From positions 6,741,506-6,805,505 of the forward strand of contig CM018052.1 in NCBI GenBank assembly GCA_008638375.1: a stretch of DNA of 64,000 bases, in the 5' to 3' direction. This document shows, piece after piece, positions 34,807-47,960 of the stretch. The stretch's first letter is position 1; each line of letters begins with the position of its first letter. Position numbers and translations under genes: made by a program. The notes beneath the pieces are model-generated. The model saw only the letters and a list, made by a program, of their open reading frames with translations, was not told the DNA's origin and ran no database searches. Origin of the DNA: Nyssa sinensis. Taxonomy: Eukaryota > Streptophyta > Magnoliopsida > Cornales > Nyssaceae.

Positions 34807-35726
34807 TTAAAGATAGAGATCAAACTAAACTCCATAGCTCAATTCAATGCATAAAATCAACGTTGAAATGTAAGTTAGACCTTCAGAATACGTTCAGAAA
34901 TGATTTGATTTCAAAATTGTGTCTAAAATGTCGTGAAATAGGCTCTAAAAAGCTTGGGTTATGCTGTAACGGGTAACCCTAGCCTTGGAGACGATGACCC
35001 CGAGTCGCGAGTTAACTCGCTAACTCGGCCAAACTCGATTGAGTTGACTCAGCCTTTAATGAGTTAAATCAATAAATGGAACGACGTCGTTTAACTCAAA
35101 CAAGATGCTAAATTACGTCGTTTAAAAGTTAATGTTTTAAATTTTAAAAGCTAACTAGAAGCATTTGGCAGTAGGGTTAATAAATCAGGAAACTGGGGGT
35201 AGGGAGAACCTTATTATGGTTTTGCACGGTTGTCCGCCATTCGTCCCTTTTAGTCATCGTTTGGTTTGAAACTTAAAAATAAATAAATAAAAGGTGTGTT
35301 GCACCCAAGATTCAGATTGTAGACCAAAGGTTTGGAAACCAAAACATTTACCACTTTGCCACTGTTGTCGCCTTGTCTATAAACCAGTGATTATATATAT
35401 ATATATATATATATATAAGGGTGGAACCAAGAAAAAAATTAGGGTGGGGTTAGAAATATTTTGAAGAAACTTTTATGAAAAATTTTAGGGTGGGCCAAAA
35501 TTTTGGGATAAAAAATGAGAGAAATGATGGGTAAAGATTAGGTTGAGGTAGGCTATAATTTTGGGTGAGAAATGAGAGAAATAATGGATAAAAATTAGAT
35601 TAAGTCTAAATTTTGGAGTGAGATAATTTAAAAATGGCCAAAACTTTACATGTATAAATTTTTTTTTCTAAAGTTTGAGGGGGCTAGAAACCGGCCAAGC
35701 CCCCTTAATGGCTCCACCCTTGTGTA

Positions 35727-35758
<32 letters not shown>

Positions 35759-38500
35759 ATTCTTAAAGAAAAAAGAATTAAAAAATTAAATGGTAGCACG
35801 CTGACTATGGGAATCAAAACCAGGACCAAGGGTTAGAACTAAACGATAATAGGTGATGTCATTTGACATTTAACCAGCTTAATACCCTAGGCTAAAATGA
35901 AGTTGTTTCATGCTATACGAGCCCTAAATTGTGTCATTTTGTATTAGGTTTTGAAACCCTCAATCCAGCTATTTGGACACAAGCCTGTTAAACCTAAATA
36001 TGTTATCCCACTTAGGGATAAGGCGGATAAGGCGGATAAGGCCTATTTGGCTACAAGGATAGGAACCCAATTGAAATTAACCCTATCCTAGACAAGGATA
36101 AGCCACCAATTTTAAGGAAAAGGGTTGTTTGGTAGCCTAATTAATCTAACTTAAAATTAACCCAAACGTGGATAAGTTTGTTGAGGATAGTTTTGATAAA
36201 GTATTCATTTTGGATTTTAAACTAATTGTATACCTTTAAGCATTGATTCCTAAGTTTTGTCTACATAATTATATGCTATACACTCAGCATTAATTGTTAT
36301 TGTGGAGCACGTTGTGTTTAGCTTTTATAGGATAAAAGGACATGTTGAAGTCCTAAAGATCAAAGGGTACCGCCTGACCGGGTACCACTACCGGTTGACC
36401 AGGAATGGGGATATTGGCATTTCAACAAACTAGTGGGAACTAGTTGACTGGGTACCACTACTGACTGACTGAAAAGACTATTCAGATGGTCCAGATGATA
36501 CCGGTTGACCAAAAATTTCTATCGGTTAACTGGGTGTGCAAGATTTAGGAAAGACTAAAGGATTCCAACTGACCAAGAGCTACTAGCGGCTAATCGAGAG
36601 GTAGTGTTTGAAGATTTTCTAGGGAAACTTTAGGCAGGACTGGCTAACTGGAAAGCCTTTCTGGAGGACTGAAAAGGGGTCAACCATGCTTTTTTCAGAT
36701 ACGTGTGATTCCTTTTTGGTTCTCTTTTCAGTCGTCCTATAAATATGATGCATGGGCTTCTTCTAGGGTTATCAAGCACTGCTGCAAACGTGTGAAGAAG
36801 TTCATTGTGCGGATTCAACTTTTGATTCAAGAGCTTGTTAGGGGGTTATTAAATCGTTGATTTGATACCCCTCGTGGGAAGAAGAAAGTGTCTCTAGTAT
36901 TTTTATTGTATTCATTTTGTGAGAAAAGAGAAGTCTTTCTTCGATTTTTAATTTGATTCTTTGAGTGGTGAGTGTTTGTCTTGACATAAACCAATCATTG
37001 TGGAGAGTGAAATATTGAAGAAGAGTTTCTACGTGAGTTGATTATAACGTAGTGAAGTCATCACCCCACCAATAACTTGAATGGATTCATAGGAAGAAGA
37101 TCAAGGATCATTACCGAAGAGTAGACGTGGGCTAATTTCATAGCCGAACCACTATAAATTCTTTGTGCACTCTTTAATTTTATTCTTGCTATTTCTTGCT
37201 TTGATTAACTTATTGTGCTAACAGATTGAGGGGAAAAGATTTTATTAAAGTAATAAAAAAGTTTTAAATAACTTATTCACCCCCCTCTAGATTGCCTTTT
37301 CAAAGTTTATCCACTATTTGGCTGTACCTAGGGGCTGAAATGAAGTTTCATTAATTAGAATTTGACACCAAGAGTTTCTAGAAATGCCACTAAGGCCTAG
37401 ACTGAAACTTTTAAAATTTAAAAACCCCCTCTAAATTAATAAAATAGTATTTTAAAGAAATAACTTTTAGTAAGTACATTTGGGCACCCAACAGTTTAAT
37501 TAAATTATATTAGGGCCCAATTAATGTAAGAATTAATTCATAAATGCCCTTCTAAAATAGAAAATGATTATTTTTAAAATAATAACGTATGGAAATTTCA
37601 CCCAAGTCCCTAGATTCTGATAAATTAAAAAATACCCCTAAACTATTCAAAATAGCAATTTTCCCCTAAACAAATGCAAAAACGACAACTACATCCCTAA
37701 AAACTATATTTAGCACAATTAATGCCATATATGACCAAATTAAGATCCGAAAAAGCCTAACCTAAGATTTTTCAATACTCTGGATCCAATGGTGGGGTCT
37801 GTTTTAGCAAATGATTTTTTTAACTGTATAAACAAAGATTAGCAAGCACATTTAGTGCAACCTTACTGCTTTAGTTAAGCAGCCAAATGAATAGCAAAAA
37901 TTATGAAACTTCATACTTGAGCATTTTTTACTGTTCTGAACTCAGTGGTGGATTCCATTTAACCAAATGAGACTCGTAAAGAATAGGTCCTAAAGAAATG
38001 CACCCTTTAAATAATTCTTAACAAGTGTTAATCACTTCTATTGAACCTAAAGACTCAATAAACAATCAAATAAGGATTAACCAACTAAGAAACAAGTCAT
38101 GAATGATGAGGAATGACAAAAAAAAATTGAAAGAAGGAAAGAAAGGACATCTAAAAAGGTTGAGGTGATTAGATAGAACCCCTTCATGATTAAAACACTT
38201 ATTGTCATTAGAGGCAGAAAGAGAGAACAAGAGGCTGCCCAAGAGTAATCTGATAATCATGAAAGTGTGGGCAATAATCTATTAAAAATAAAGTCCTCCA
38301 AGGACAAGGAGTGTGACAATGGCTACAAGAGAGCCACAACAGAACCCAATTAAGAATTAAATGCGAAAAAACTAAGGTGAGGAACCCTGAACCTTGAAAT
38401 GGAGATTATTTTAATTAAATACAACTATTTATAGTTTTATGACATTTTTCAAACTACTATGCTAAATTTTTTAACTGGATGTCTATTAGGACCAGGGGTC
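34807..38500 (+). repeat. Plus-strand LTR remnant, split by a SIRE solo LTR
   Basis: Keeps LTR blocks: GACGATGACCCCGAGTCG (34990), ACGACGTCGTTTAACTC (35080), a GGATCCAATGGTGGGGTCTG palindrome copy (about 37780), and a donor-like CTAAG/GTGAGGAAC at about 38373. A degraded tRNA-like box lies near 35800. Both LTR ends are missing. Confidence 0.5.
36179..37302 (+). mobile_element. Solo LTR of a SIRE/Maximus-type Ty1/copia element
   Basis: Starts TGTTGAGGATAG and ends CCCCCCTCTAGATTGCCTTTTCA, with TSD AAGTT at 36174-36178 and 37303-37307. Length 1124 bp. The interior has repeated 'CCGGTTGACC' and 'GGTACCACTA' words, seen in SIRE LTRs. Confidence 0.8.
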
Positions 38501-38767
38501 CAATATTGTGATTGACTAATCTGGTTTGACAAAACTTGCTTTGATTATAATTGTTACATTAGTCCTAGGCTTAGAGTGACTCAATGTCCCGTTCTACTCC
38601 AAGATGGTCCAAGCTTCATTGTCGTGTACATCTATCGGCCGATTTGGTTCATGAAGGGTATTTTGGGTATTTTAGACTTTTACTTTGATTTGGATCTTAC
38701 ACACTCACACATTGCATGCATTGTATATAGTTGACATCATATCATCATTATGTGTGTAGTTGACTTG

Positions 38768-40090
38768 TGTTGTGAAACAATTATCCCAAACGTGCATGTT
38801 TGAAAACACTTAGAGAAATTGAGTTCACAATGTAAGAAGAGAATAACCAACCATTTGTTAGTCGTTTGAACTAACCAAGTGGATTGTTTGAATGAACATC
38901 AAAAGATGGTGATTTTCAGTCATTCGATCATCGTTTGATAGATATGATCAAACGAACATCAAAAGGTCATCATTTGATGATCGTTTGATATTCGTTCGAA
39001 TGAATAGTGGTCGTTCAAATGAGCCATTGCTTCGTTCGAATGAACATTATGCGAAAAGATAATTATTTTCTATTTTGAAGCATTATTTGAGATCCAATCT
39101 CTAAACTGTAAATGAACAAAAATTCAGTTTTAGAGGAGAGATAATAGATAGAATAGAGATAGAGATAGAGAGAGTTCAGTTTTTGAGAGCTTCTATTAGA
39201 GAACATTCATACATGTCATTCATCTATATCTCTACTTTTATCATTCATTGATTTGATCATCTCACTTGATCCAAATCAACCAAAGAGCCTCAATTATCAA
39301 TTCATCCAATTGAAAAGTTTACGAAGTTCAATGTTGTGGATTCCATTGTTAGGAAATTGGAGAAGTCCAAGGTTGCAAGGAGTTTGCAATTGTGAACAGC
39401 GTCGACCAGAGGATTTTGAGACCGTAAGGAGCTTACGGTTGTATGAAGATTTCAGATATGGTGGAGACTTCTGGCTACAAGGGAGATTGAAGATGATTAA
39501 GTAGAACGGTGATTGAGGAACTAAGTCCGTGTCATCATCGTGTTGTAATCAATGTCACACAATGGATTCTTCCATGAGCATGGTCGGCCCTAGAGTTTTA
39601 CATCACAAATAGGTTTTCGTAGTGATTTCTCCGTCATCACTTTGGTTTGCAAACTTTCTAACTCTTCATTTTTTATAATTTCTAAATTTCTCAACATGAA
39701 TGATTCTGCTTAATTTAGATTTAGGTTTTTATAAATGTTAAAATTGTACATAAATTGAATAATTGAGAACCTTAATTGAGTAATTGGATTGCTAATTGAA
39801 TTGAAGAATTGATAACTGATCACCTAATCAAATTTGCACTTAGATTGAGAAATTGGCATTTGAAATTGAGTAGTTGATCAATTAGGCTTGTGGTGAATTG
39901 ATTTATGTATTGAACACTATATAACAACTACATTGGGTGGATTGGAATTATTGTTGAATTTAACACATTGGTTGTTTATTGATTGAAATTTTAATTCATA
40001 TATTGTGTTATCCTTGGTGTAGTTAGTGTTGTGGATGAAAATTAAAAAAATTAGTACAAACATATTCAACCCCCTTCTAGGTTAGTTTCA
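38768..40090 (+). repeat. LTR of a SIRE-type Ty1/copia element
   Basis: The right end resembles the SIRE solo LTR (TTCAACCCCCTTCTAGG then TTTCA), and a primer site and gag follow. A start at TGTTGTGAAAC is approximate. Palindromic GTTCGAATGAAC-type words cluster at 38850-39055. Confidence 0.6.
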
Positions 40091-40113
40091 TACCAAGGGA
40101 CCTACCAAGAAAG

Positions 40114-40124
40114 TGGTATTAGAG
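40114..40124 (+). other. Primer binding site of the SIRE element
   Basis: TGGTATTAGAG, one base from the initiator-tRNA-Met form TGGTATCAGAG. Confidence 0.6.
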
Positions 40125-40168
40125 GATACTTTCTAAGGCAATAGACTGGATTCCTATTAGTGTAAAAA

Positions 40169-41838
40169 ATGGAAGGGATGAGAGAGGGCAGATCTATTTC
40201 CTTACCACCTCTATTTGAGGGCTCAAATTATGCTTATTGGAAGGCTCACCGCCCAAGAAAATTGGACCACACTAGTCACAACAGCTACTATAGAAGTCCT
40301 TTCTGTATCCAAGCCTCTTAATACATGGAATGAACTCGAATTAAAAGTTAGTGGTTATAACACTAGAGGTCTAAATGCAATATTCAATGTAGTAACTTCA
40401 AATGAGTTTCGCCAAATCCCTCAAAAGAGGCATGGGATATCCTTGAGACTACTTATGAGGATATGTCAATAGTTAAAAGGTCCAAGTTACAAATGCTAAC
40501 CTTTAGGTTTGAATCACTAAGATGGAAGATTCGGACATATTTGCCAAATTCTATGCAAAAACTGAGTGACATAATGAATTCATCCTTCAACCTAGGAGAA
40601 AATCTACAAAAGACCAAATAGTGAGAAAGATCTTGAGATCTCTCCCCAAGAGATTCGAACCAAGGTCACCATTATTGAGGAAAGCAAAGACGTGGACTCA
40701 CTTGTAGTTGATGAGTTAGTAAGTTCATTGCAAACCTTTGAACTATCTTTGAAGCAAGTTAAGAAGACTAAGAGTCATGCCTTAAAATCAACACAAGATG
40801 ACAATAAAGGAGATGTAGAAGTTGACCCTAAGTTCATGAGTGAGGACGACCTAGCCTTATTTGTTAGAAGGTTCAACATGTTCCTCATAGGTAGAATGTC
40901 AAATCCTAAGAAAACCCAAAATTCCAATAAAAGACCCTTAAAAAATTCTAACAACTCAAGAGGCAAGTTCCAAAATGGACCCTCTAGTGGTGATAGGAGG
41001 TTACCATCATCTCAATCCACTTCCAAACCTATAAAGTGCTATGATTGCCATAAATTTGGCTACATAGCCATCGATTGCCCAAACAAAAGAAAAAAAAAAT
41101 TAAATAATATAATGGAAATGAAGATAACTCTAACCGATGGTGAGGAAGAGGAAGAAGAGGAAAAGGAAGAAGATGATGATGATGTAGGAAAGGAAAGTCA
41201 ATTTTTGGCTTTCACAAGCATCACTAATGTCCTCAAAGGCTCTTCATCCATTGAGGATGATGAACAAGAGGACAATGAAAATCTTGTGTCTAGTGATAAT
41301 GAAAATGATGAGGAAGACGATATTGATATTGCCTATGAAATTTCTTAATGAATCAATCAATCTCAAGAAGTCTAATATGAAACTGGCCACTAAACTCAAG
41401 ACAAGTGAGAAAAAGAAATGTGCACTTATGGTTGATCAATCTTTATTGACACAACTCAATGAAGAGAAATTCTCTCAAAAGGTAAAATCCTTAGAACAAA
41501 AGAATAATTTGATGGTTGAAGAAGTAGGGAAACTTAGGTCATCCCTAGAAGCTTGTGCTCTTGAAAGGAACGAATTGATTTCAAAAGTTTACTCTCTTAG
41601 TAAAGAACTTAAACAAGCAAGGGATGTTAAAATCACTCTTGAGGATAGGTCAAACAAATTAGCAAAAATTCTTAATACCGTTCAAATCAAGAATGATAAA
41701 AGTAGATTAGGCTATAATAAATTTTTGAATAAGAACAAGCCTTTACCATCCACTCAAAACCAATCTCCTACTCTAAATTTGGTTGTATTTGTTTCTTCTA
41801 AGTTAAAAGGTGTAGAGACACGTCAACCTAAGAGGTGA
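40169..41838 (+). pseudogene. Decayed gag of a SIRE-type Ty1/copia element
   Basis: ATG at 40169 gives GRSISLPPLFEGSNYAYWKA, the N-terminal pattern of SIRE gag. Frameshifts and stops follow (near 40310, 40471, 40620). A longer open frame (40692-41348) has LVSSLQTFELSLKQVKK and a zinc knuckle CYDCHKFGYIAIDC in which the histidine position is tyrosine. A long acidic Glu/Asp run follows. After a frameshift at about 41346 an alpha-helical, coiled-coil-like frame continues to 41838 (NESINLKKSNMKLATKLKTS, LEQKNNLMVEEVGKLRSS). No protease, integrase or reverse transcriptase follows, so the element is truncated. Confidence 0.75.
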
Positions 41839-42278
41839 ACACAACCTCAATGCTTCGCCCAAATTATGTTAAGCTGGCTTCGACAGATTGTGAGACTGGA
41901 TTTCCTAGTTGTAGCTTATTTTGTCTAGTCTCCTATAAAGTCTCTATCGCCTAAGTCTTCTTTCCTTTCCTTCCAAGTCCAGCCATCTTGATCTGGTAAC
42001 CTAAAAAGAGAAGTGACATTGACAGATTTACACATATTTGACGTTATCCAGCCATCATACTTGCTTAAAATCATTTCCTTAACATTTTCTAGATCTAAGG
42101 CCTAGGCTTCATCTTTCTAATCTTAGTTGGTACAATCTAACGTATGGATCTCACTTTTCTAAGGGGCACGCCTAAACTTAAGTAGTCTAACGTTTCGGTA
42201 TCAAACTCACTGGTACCTCCGTTTAATACTAACTTTGTTAGTATCCATATGTCTAACCTAATGTTCTGATACCAATTC
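41839..42278 (-). other. 5' leader of another chromovirus with primer site
   Basis: TGGTATCAGAACAT on the minus strand at 42261-42274 adjoins an LTR edge. The rest of the leader is unremarkable; no gag remains. Confidence 0.55.
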
Positions 42279-44378
42279 TATCACCTCGCCAATACATTAA
42301 CTTTTTTAGCATATTGATGACATGTCCAACCAAAGTCCTCTTGACTGGTACATAAATTCATGCATTTATAATTATACATAGCAACAAAAATAAAATATGG
42401 TAGAGCATAACTAAATTCAGGTCTGTTACATCACACTAATGTTTAAATATTATAGTCTGTAAATATTTTTCTCAGCATCCTTAGTACAAAACAAACTATA
42501 TAAGTCAAAAGCCAAGATCTCTTCCAAAATAGTTGTAATCTTAGGTCCGTTTTCTATTCAGAACTTTCCGGGCTAACACCAGAAAAATATAGGATAAAAC
42601 CCTATGAGCTTAATGAAAAGCTAGTGAGTAACACCAGTTCCTTGTCATGGGTTTCTATAAACCCCCTTTTCAAAACTTTTATAACTTGCATAACTTTCAT
42701 GGATAGTAGTTAAAGGAGTTATATTAAAGGCTATTGTCATTCTTTAAAGACAATATAAAATTGAGAGTTGCAAGATCATTTCTAAAATCATATAAGAGTT
42801 TATGCTAGATAGTTTTGCAATATAAAATATCATATCATGAATTCTGATACTGTAAAAGCAGTAATCAAAACAATACATGCACATCTATAAGCTTTATTAT
42901 GTAGGACCATAAGTTGTTATCGTAGCGACCATACTGTGATTTAGGACTCATGGCTTACATAACCTTCGATAAACACTTATATGAAAGTCTACCGGCTCTT
43001 TACCCCCGACAGGGTTCTTATACATACCCAGCTTAACCCCTGGTAGAGCGTTTTTACATTTGTAAGGCATGTAAATTTTTATTCTAACATACTTTCAAAA
43101 GATTCTTTAAGATATCTATGTTACAAAACATTTAAAGAGATTCTACATAAAAACTGTAATTCAAACATTCATCATAGTATTCTTAAAATCTTCATGCAGT
43201 TAAAACATTTAGCATCGTAGTCTGAAACATGTCATAAAACTATAAAAGAACTGTATTTTATGAAAAATGTATCCACTTAAAGGTTCAGGGTTACTCACCT
43301 TAGCCTTTAGCTTAGCTATTTATCCTTCATTTCATTGGTTCTAGAGTCCTGAAGTCCAATAGAAGTGATTAATACTCATTAAACACTAATTCATGTGTGT
43401 ATTTCTTAAGGACCTATACTTTATGAGCCTTATTTGGTTAAACGGACTCCACCATTGCTTTCAGAATGGTCATAAAAACTTATGTACGAAGTTTTATAAT
43501 TTTTTGTATTCGTTTGACTGCTTAACTAAGATTGCAAAGTTGTAATAAATGTGTCTATCAATCTTCGTTTATATATTTAGAAAATTTATTTGGTAAAACA
43601 TATCCCTTCATTAGATCTAGAGCATTGAAAAACCTTAGGTTAGACTTTTCTAGATCTTAATTTCATCATTTGTAACATGAATTATGCTAAATACTGTTTT
43701 TAGGGACATATATGTCATTTTTGCCTTTTATTTAAGGCTAAAATAGCCATTTTGACACTTTTAGGGGCAATTTTGTAATTTATCAGAAATCGAGGACTTG
43801 TGTGCAATTCCCATAATTTTTAATTTTAGTTTTTTCATTTCTAATTTAAATGGATATTTTTAAATTAATTAGGCCCTTATATAATTTAATAAAATCATTA
43901 GGGCCAATTTATAATTTTAGAAAGTCATTTATTAATTTTCTATTTAGAGGGGCATTTTTGAAATTTTAAATTTTCTCATTCGGGCCTTAGTAAAATTTCC
44001 CTAAATTATTGGGGATCAAAACATAAATAAGAAAGAATTCTAGTTTCGGGTTTTAGGGTTGAACCTGCCAGTTCAGTAGAAAATCAACTAGTCTGCCCCT
44101 TATTTAAGTGAGTCGGTCCCAAAACGTTAGGAGTTGACCGGTCTGAGTTGGTCTGCCACGTCAATTAATGGAAAGCCCTAAAATGACGTCGTCTTATTAA
44201 GTTCAAACCCATTTTGAAATGCGGTCAGGATTCGGATCGTAACCAATTAGAGACCCGAGACTATTCATCATCTTCTTTATGAGCTAGGGTTTATTGTAGC
44301 TATGAGCTCAAAATTTCAAAGCTAAATTTCTTTTTGTTTTCTTACTATTTCAATTCCCTTCCCTTCCTAATCAACATC
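42279..44378 (-). repeat. LTR H, truncated on its right
   Basis: Left edge TATCACCTCGCC beside the primer site (the usual TG has become TA). GTGAGTAAC donor (minus) near 43290, an ACTCCACCATTGC palindrome relic near 43448, and AATGACGTCG near 44173. Cut at 44379 by another LTR start. Confidence 0.55.
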
Positions 44379-44520
44379 TGTCACATCCCAAACCCACCCT
44401 ATGCGGATTAGGGTATGCGACCGGAGTTAGGCACCCATCGTATTTTGTCTTTATCAAAATACCGATAGTTGTACTATGTTAGCTAAATGTAGAAACTAAA
44501 TTCTTAGGTTATTTATTTGC
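44379..44520 (-). repeat. LTR fragment I (element-A-like end)
   Basis: TGTCACATCCCAAACCCACCC followed by a GCGGATTAGGGT block, like the minus-strand start of element A's LTRs. Similarity fades near 44520. Confidence 0.5.
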
Positions 44521-46448
44521 CATTTTGATTCCTTCAAGAAGAGTCACAAAAAGGAAATACTAGATAAGGGTTATGTAAAAAATAAAGCCATGGGTACTCT
44601 TTACCCAGTTAATGGCTAACTAGAAATCTCCAAAAGGTTAACCCATGATCAAGGATCATGAGAGAACCTTGCGAGAACATCTAAAAGTCATCCTTAGGAG
44701 AAGAACCTTGAAAAATAATAAGCTGAGGGCCTAGAAGTTTTGCTTGCATGATTGCCACGTAGATGATATTGATTCAAGCCTAAACAAGATGGGGATCGAA
44801 ATAGTTTCACCGAACAATATGACCTATTCGGCTAATTTAATAATTGATCTTACATTAGTGGAACAGATCAAAGATTGTTAAACTCAAGCTGCTAGAGGGA
44901 TCAGAATTTGTGAGGAAGTGAAGTCAACAAGAAGAGCCGACTTCGGCAATCGGGAGACATTAGATTTTGACTTGCATGTTTGCTGAGTAAGACCTTGCGA
45001 TGGTCAAGTCTTAAGCTTGAAGATGTATCCAAATTCATGTATTGGAGAAGTGATCCTTTATGATAGCTTTCATTGTCATCATGAGCGAACAAGGGGCATT
45101 TCACATGAATGCTGAACCATATATATAACCCAATTTGATTAGGATGAAGAATTACAAAAATCAATTTTCATTTCGTGCCATATGAATTAGAAAACACTGA
45201 GAAAACTTATGCATAAGACTTAAAAATCAATCATGACTTAGGAGCGAGTTCGAATTTTCTGTTGTGTAGAACTAATTTTTATATATGTATATATATATTC
45301 AGAGTCTATTATGGATAGGCCAGTTGTGCAAACGTAGGAGACATTTGGTGTTGATGGTGTTCTTACTACTATCTAAATGAATTAAGTTAACGCTTAAGGC
45401 TGCCCTATTTTCCTTATGTCTTGGATCTATGTATCTATTCACTAAACACTCCTACTGCTGAATTTAGAAGGTGTTTTGATTTATTTGATGTGTATTTATT
45501 CCCAATTTATATTTGAAAGGGGGAAGATTATGATGTAGTACTGCACTTATATTTCAATTTTGATTTCACTTCTACAGGTTAATTATACTATTTCTTTTGT
45601 AATCATCTGACATTATACAGTCTATGTTGACATGCACTTGATTAGTAATTAAGAGAAACACTTTGTGTTATAATTGGGTCTTGGTTGAAACACATTGAAG
45701 ATTAAACTATGTTTTTGATGTGATTAGCTGCCAGGAAAACTAGCGTGATGTGTAGATTAGACATGACATATAATCGTAGTTTGATATTGGAGTGATTTTG
45801 ATTGCCTCTTAAAATCAGTTGGTGGATATCTTTGTCAATTATTCCTATCTGTCATCATTCCGGCTAGTGGTGGCAGTATCTGGCATTTTGAGTTTAGTGG
45901 GAATTTAGGTTTTATCTTAAAGTGTTATTTTGTGGTGGTTGATTGAAGAGTTCAGCATTCATATTGGATTAGTAATCTGTAGAGTTTATAATTGGTGTTG
46001 ATGGGTTGTAATTTTCTTTTACTTTTTACACTGTAGGTTCCTTCGATCTTTATAAGGGAACGACTATAGGTTAACTAATTTTGTCAATTATGATTGTGGT
46101 TATGGAAATCCAAATACTTTAGTTTCCGAACTCAAACGTAATTGACTGATCCTAGTAGATGATTTTTACTTGTTTGAGGATGGTTCCCAACTATGATGTA
46201 AAATGGACCTAATGTCGAATCTTAGTGGTAGCACACATTCTGTGAATTGCCAATCAAACCTCTTGTGGATTTTATGAATTCGATCTTACATTTGTATACT
46301 TGGAGATTATTGACTGGTGTTAATTGAAGAAGAAGTAATTGAAGTTAAACCTTGTGACATTTTAGAGACACTAGACATTAGACTATCTCATGGATAAATT
46401 TGATTGTTAGATGGTTTCCTCACTATAAGACTAGTTGAGTTCTGGGGA
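44521..46448 (+). other. Decayed internal DNA of a chromovirus, no gene seen
   Basis: AT-rich, no recognisable domains. It leads into a polypurine tract and LTR in plus orientation, so it is probably the degenerate 3' internal region of an element. Confidence 0.4.
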
Positions 46449-47398
46449 TAAAACTCTTTTGAAGGTGGGTAGATTGTAATACCCCAAAAATCTGACAAGA
46501 CTCAGATTTCACCTTGACCTAAGAAAAATAGATTATGTGACATTAGTGATTTAAAATAGTTTAAAATGTGGTAAGCCATAATGGGATTTAATACCGTACT
46601 TATAAAAATGACATATGCTCGGGAAATTAATTAATCTGGTCAATTGGTGCCAAAATGGACGATACGGGGCCAATATGAAGAATTAATCATAAAAATAATA
46701 TAAAATATGAACGGGCACTTGATATTGGTAAAATAAATAATAATAATGTCGAAGCTCGGTTCTGAGCCAAATTTGCTTGCATTTTATATATTAATATTCT
46801 ATGAAATAAAAATAATAAAGACGGTAATATAAATATATATATTTTGCCCAAATTACATGATACTATGTATATATATATATATATAGTGGTGCGGCTGAAT
46901 GCATTTTTAATATAAATATTGAAGCAACAACCTGCATATGATCCAATAGACACAATAGTTAAAATATAAAAATAAGAACAAAGAATAGAAAGAATGCTAC
47001 AGCCATCCCTCTTCCAAAATAAAAATATAATAAAAACTATTATCTTTATATATAGAATTTAGATAAAACATGAGGGACAATCAGGAATTAAGTAGAAAAT
47101 TCTAGAGGCAACTAGAGACAACCGACCAGTGGAGAAAACCCTCCAACTTTCTAGACTATTCCATCATTTATATATATTTTACTGAACAGTGCTTGGGAAA
47201 GGGGATTATGGATCCAAATCTCTATGATTTGATCTATATCTCCTGATTCTCACTCGCTTCTGATTCTTCTCACATTTCATTTCTTTGCTTTAGTATCATC
47301 AACACCGATTGGATTATCTAATCGGTCTTTGCATAAACGTTTGAAGGCTGGTTGATTTAAAAGTGGTACACTAGTAAAATTGAGAATCAAGAGAGGGT
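46449..47398 (+). repeat. Polypurine tract and LTR J (5' part only)
   Basis: GGGGATAAAACTCTTTTGAAGG then GTGGGTAGAT before TGTAATACCCC at 46476 is the same arrangement as element A's polypurine tract and LTR start. The LTR fades out near 47398. Confidence 0.6.
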
Positions 47399-47590
47399 CA
47401 TGTAGCGACAAACAAAACACCCTATGCGGATTATCGGATATTGGTGTTGAAACAAATCAAATTCTAAACATTGGAACTTAATCTACTTGTAAAGACCAAT
47501 CAAATAATCCAATCGATTATGCAAAGACCGATTCTTAATTTTACTAGTGTTTTGTTTGTCACTACATGACCCTCTCCTGACATGTAGTGT
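47394..47590. repeat. Imperfect inverted repeat beside LTR D
   Basis: GAGGGTCATGTAGCGACAAA near 47394 and its near complement TTTGTCACTACATGACCCTC near 47556 enclose about 130 bp. One arm resembles the LTR-start block 'CCTATGCGGATTATCGG'. Confidence 0.45.
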
Positions 47591-47960
47591 TTTGTCACGA
47601 CCCGAAACCCACTCTATGCGGATTACCGGATCGTGACCGCCACTCTCAAGCCCGAGGACCCTTGAGAGAAGGCTCGCATAAGTAGCGGTATCGGATGACA
47701 GTGCCATACATGTTTTGCGGAAGCGTGAAAAACTTTTTCTTTTCTTTTCTTATTTTTAAATTACGCACATCCGTCCGGTACTGCTGCTCTTTACATAGCA
47801 TACATGATTTAACATTCAGAGTATAACTAAAAACTTAAAGACTTTATAAACATATCATGTCAACTGCCCTAAGGGCTTAATACATATTCTTACATTGTCT
47901 ACTAATACAAAATGTACTATTAGAGTGCATAGTGTTTCGCAAAAGAAAACTACTTAAACA

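Noticed and set aside
41040..41090. Zinc knuckle of SIRE gag as an active nucleic-acid-binding motif
   Set aside because: The histidine position is tyrosine and the frame is broken upstream and downstream, so it cannot be assumed functional.
44901..45164. An 87-codon minus-strand open frame
   Set aside because: No recognisable motif, and it lies in degenerate retroelement DNA. Chance is more likely.
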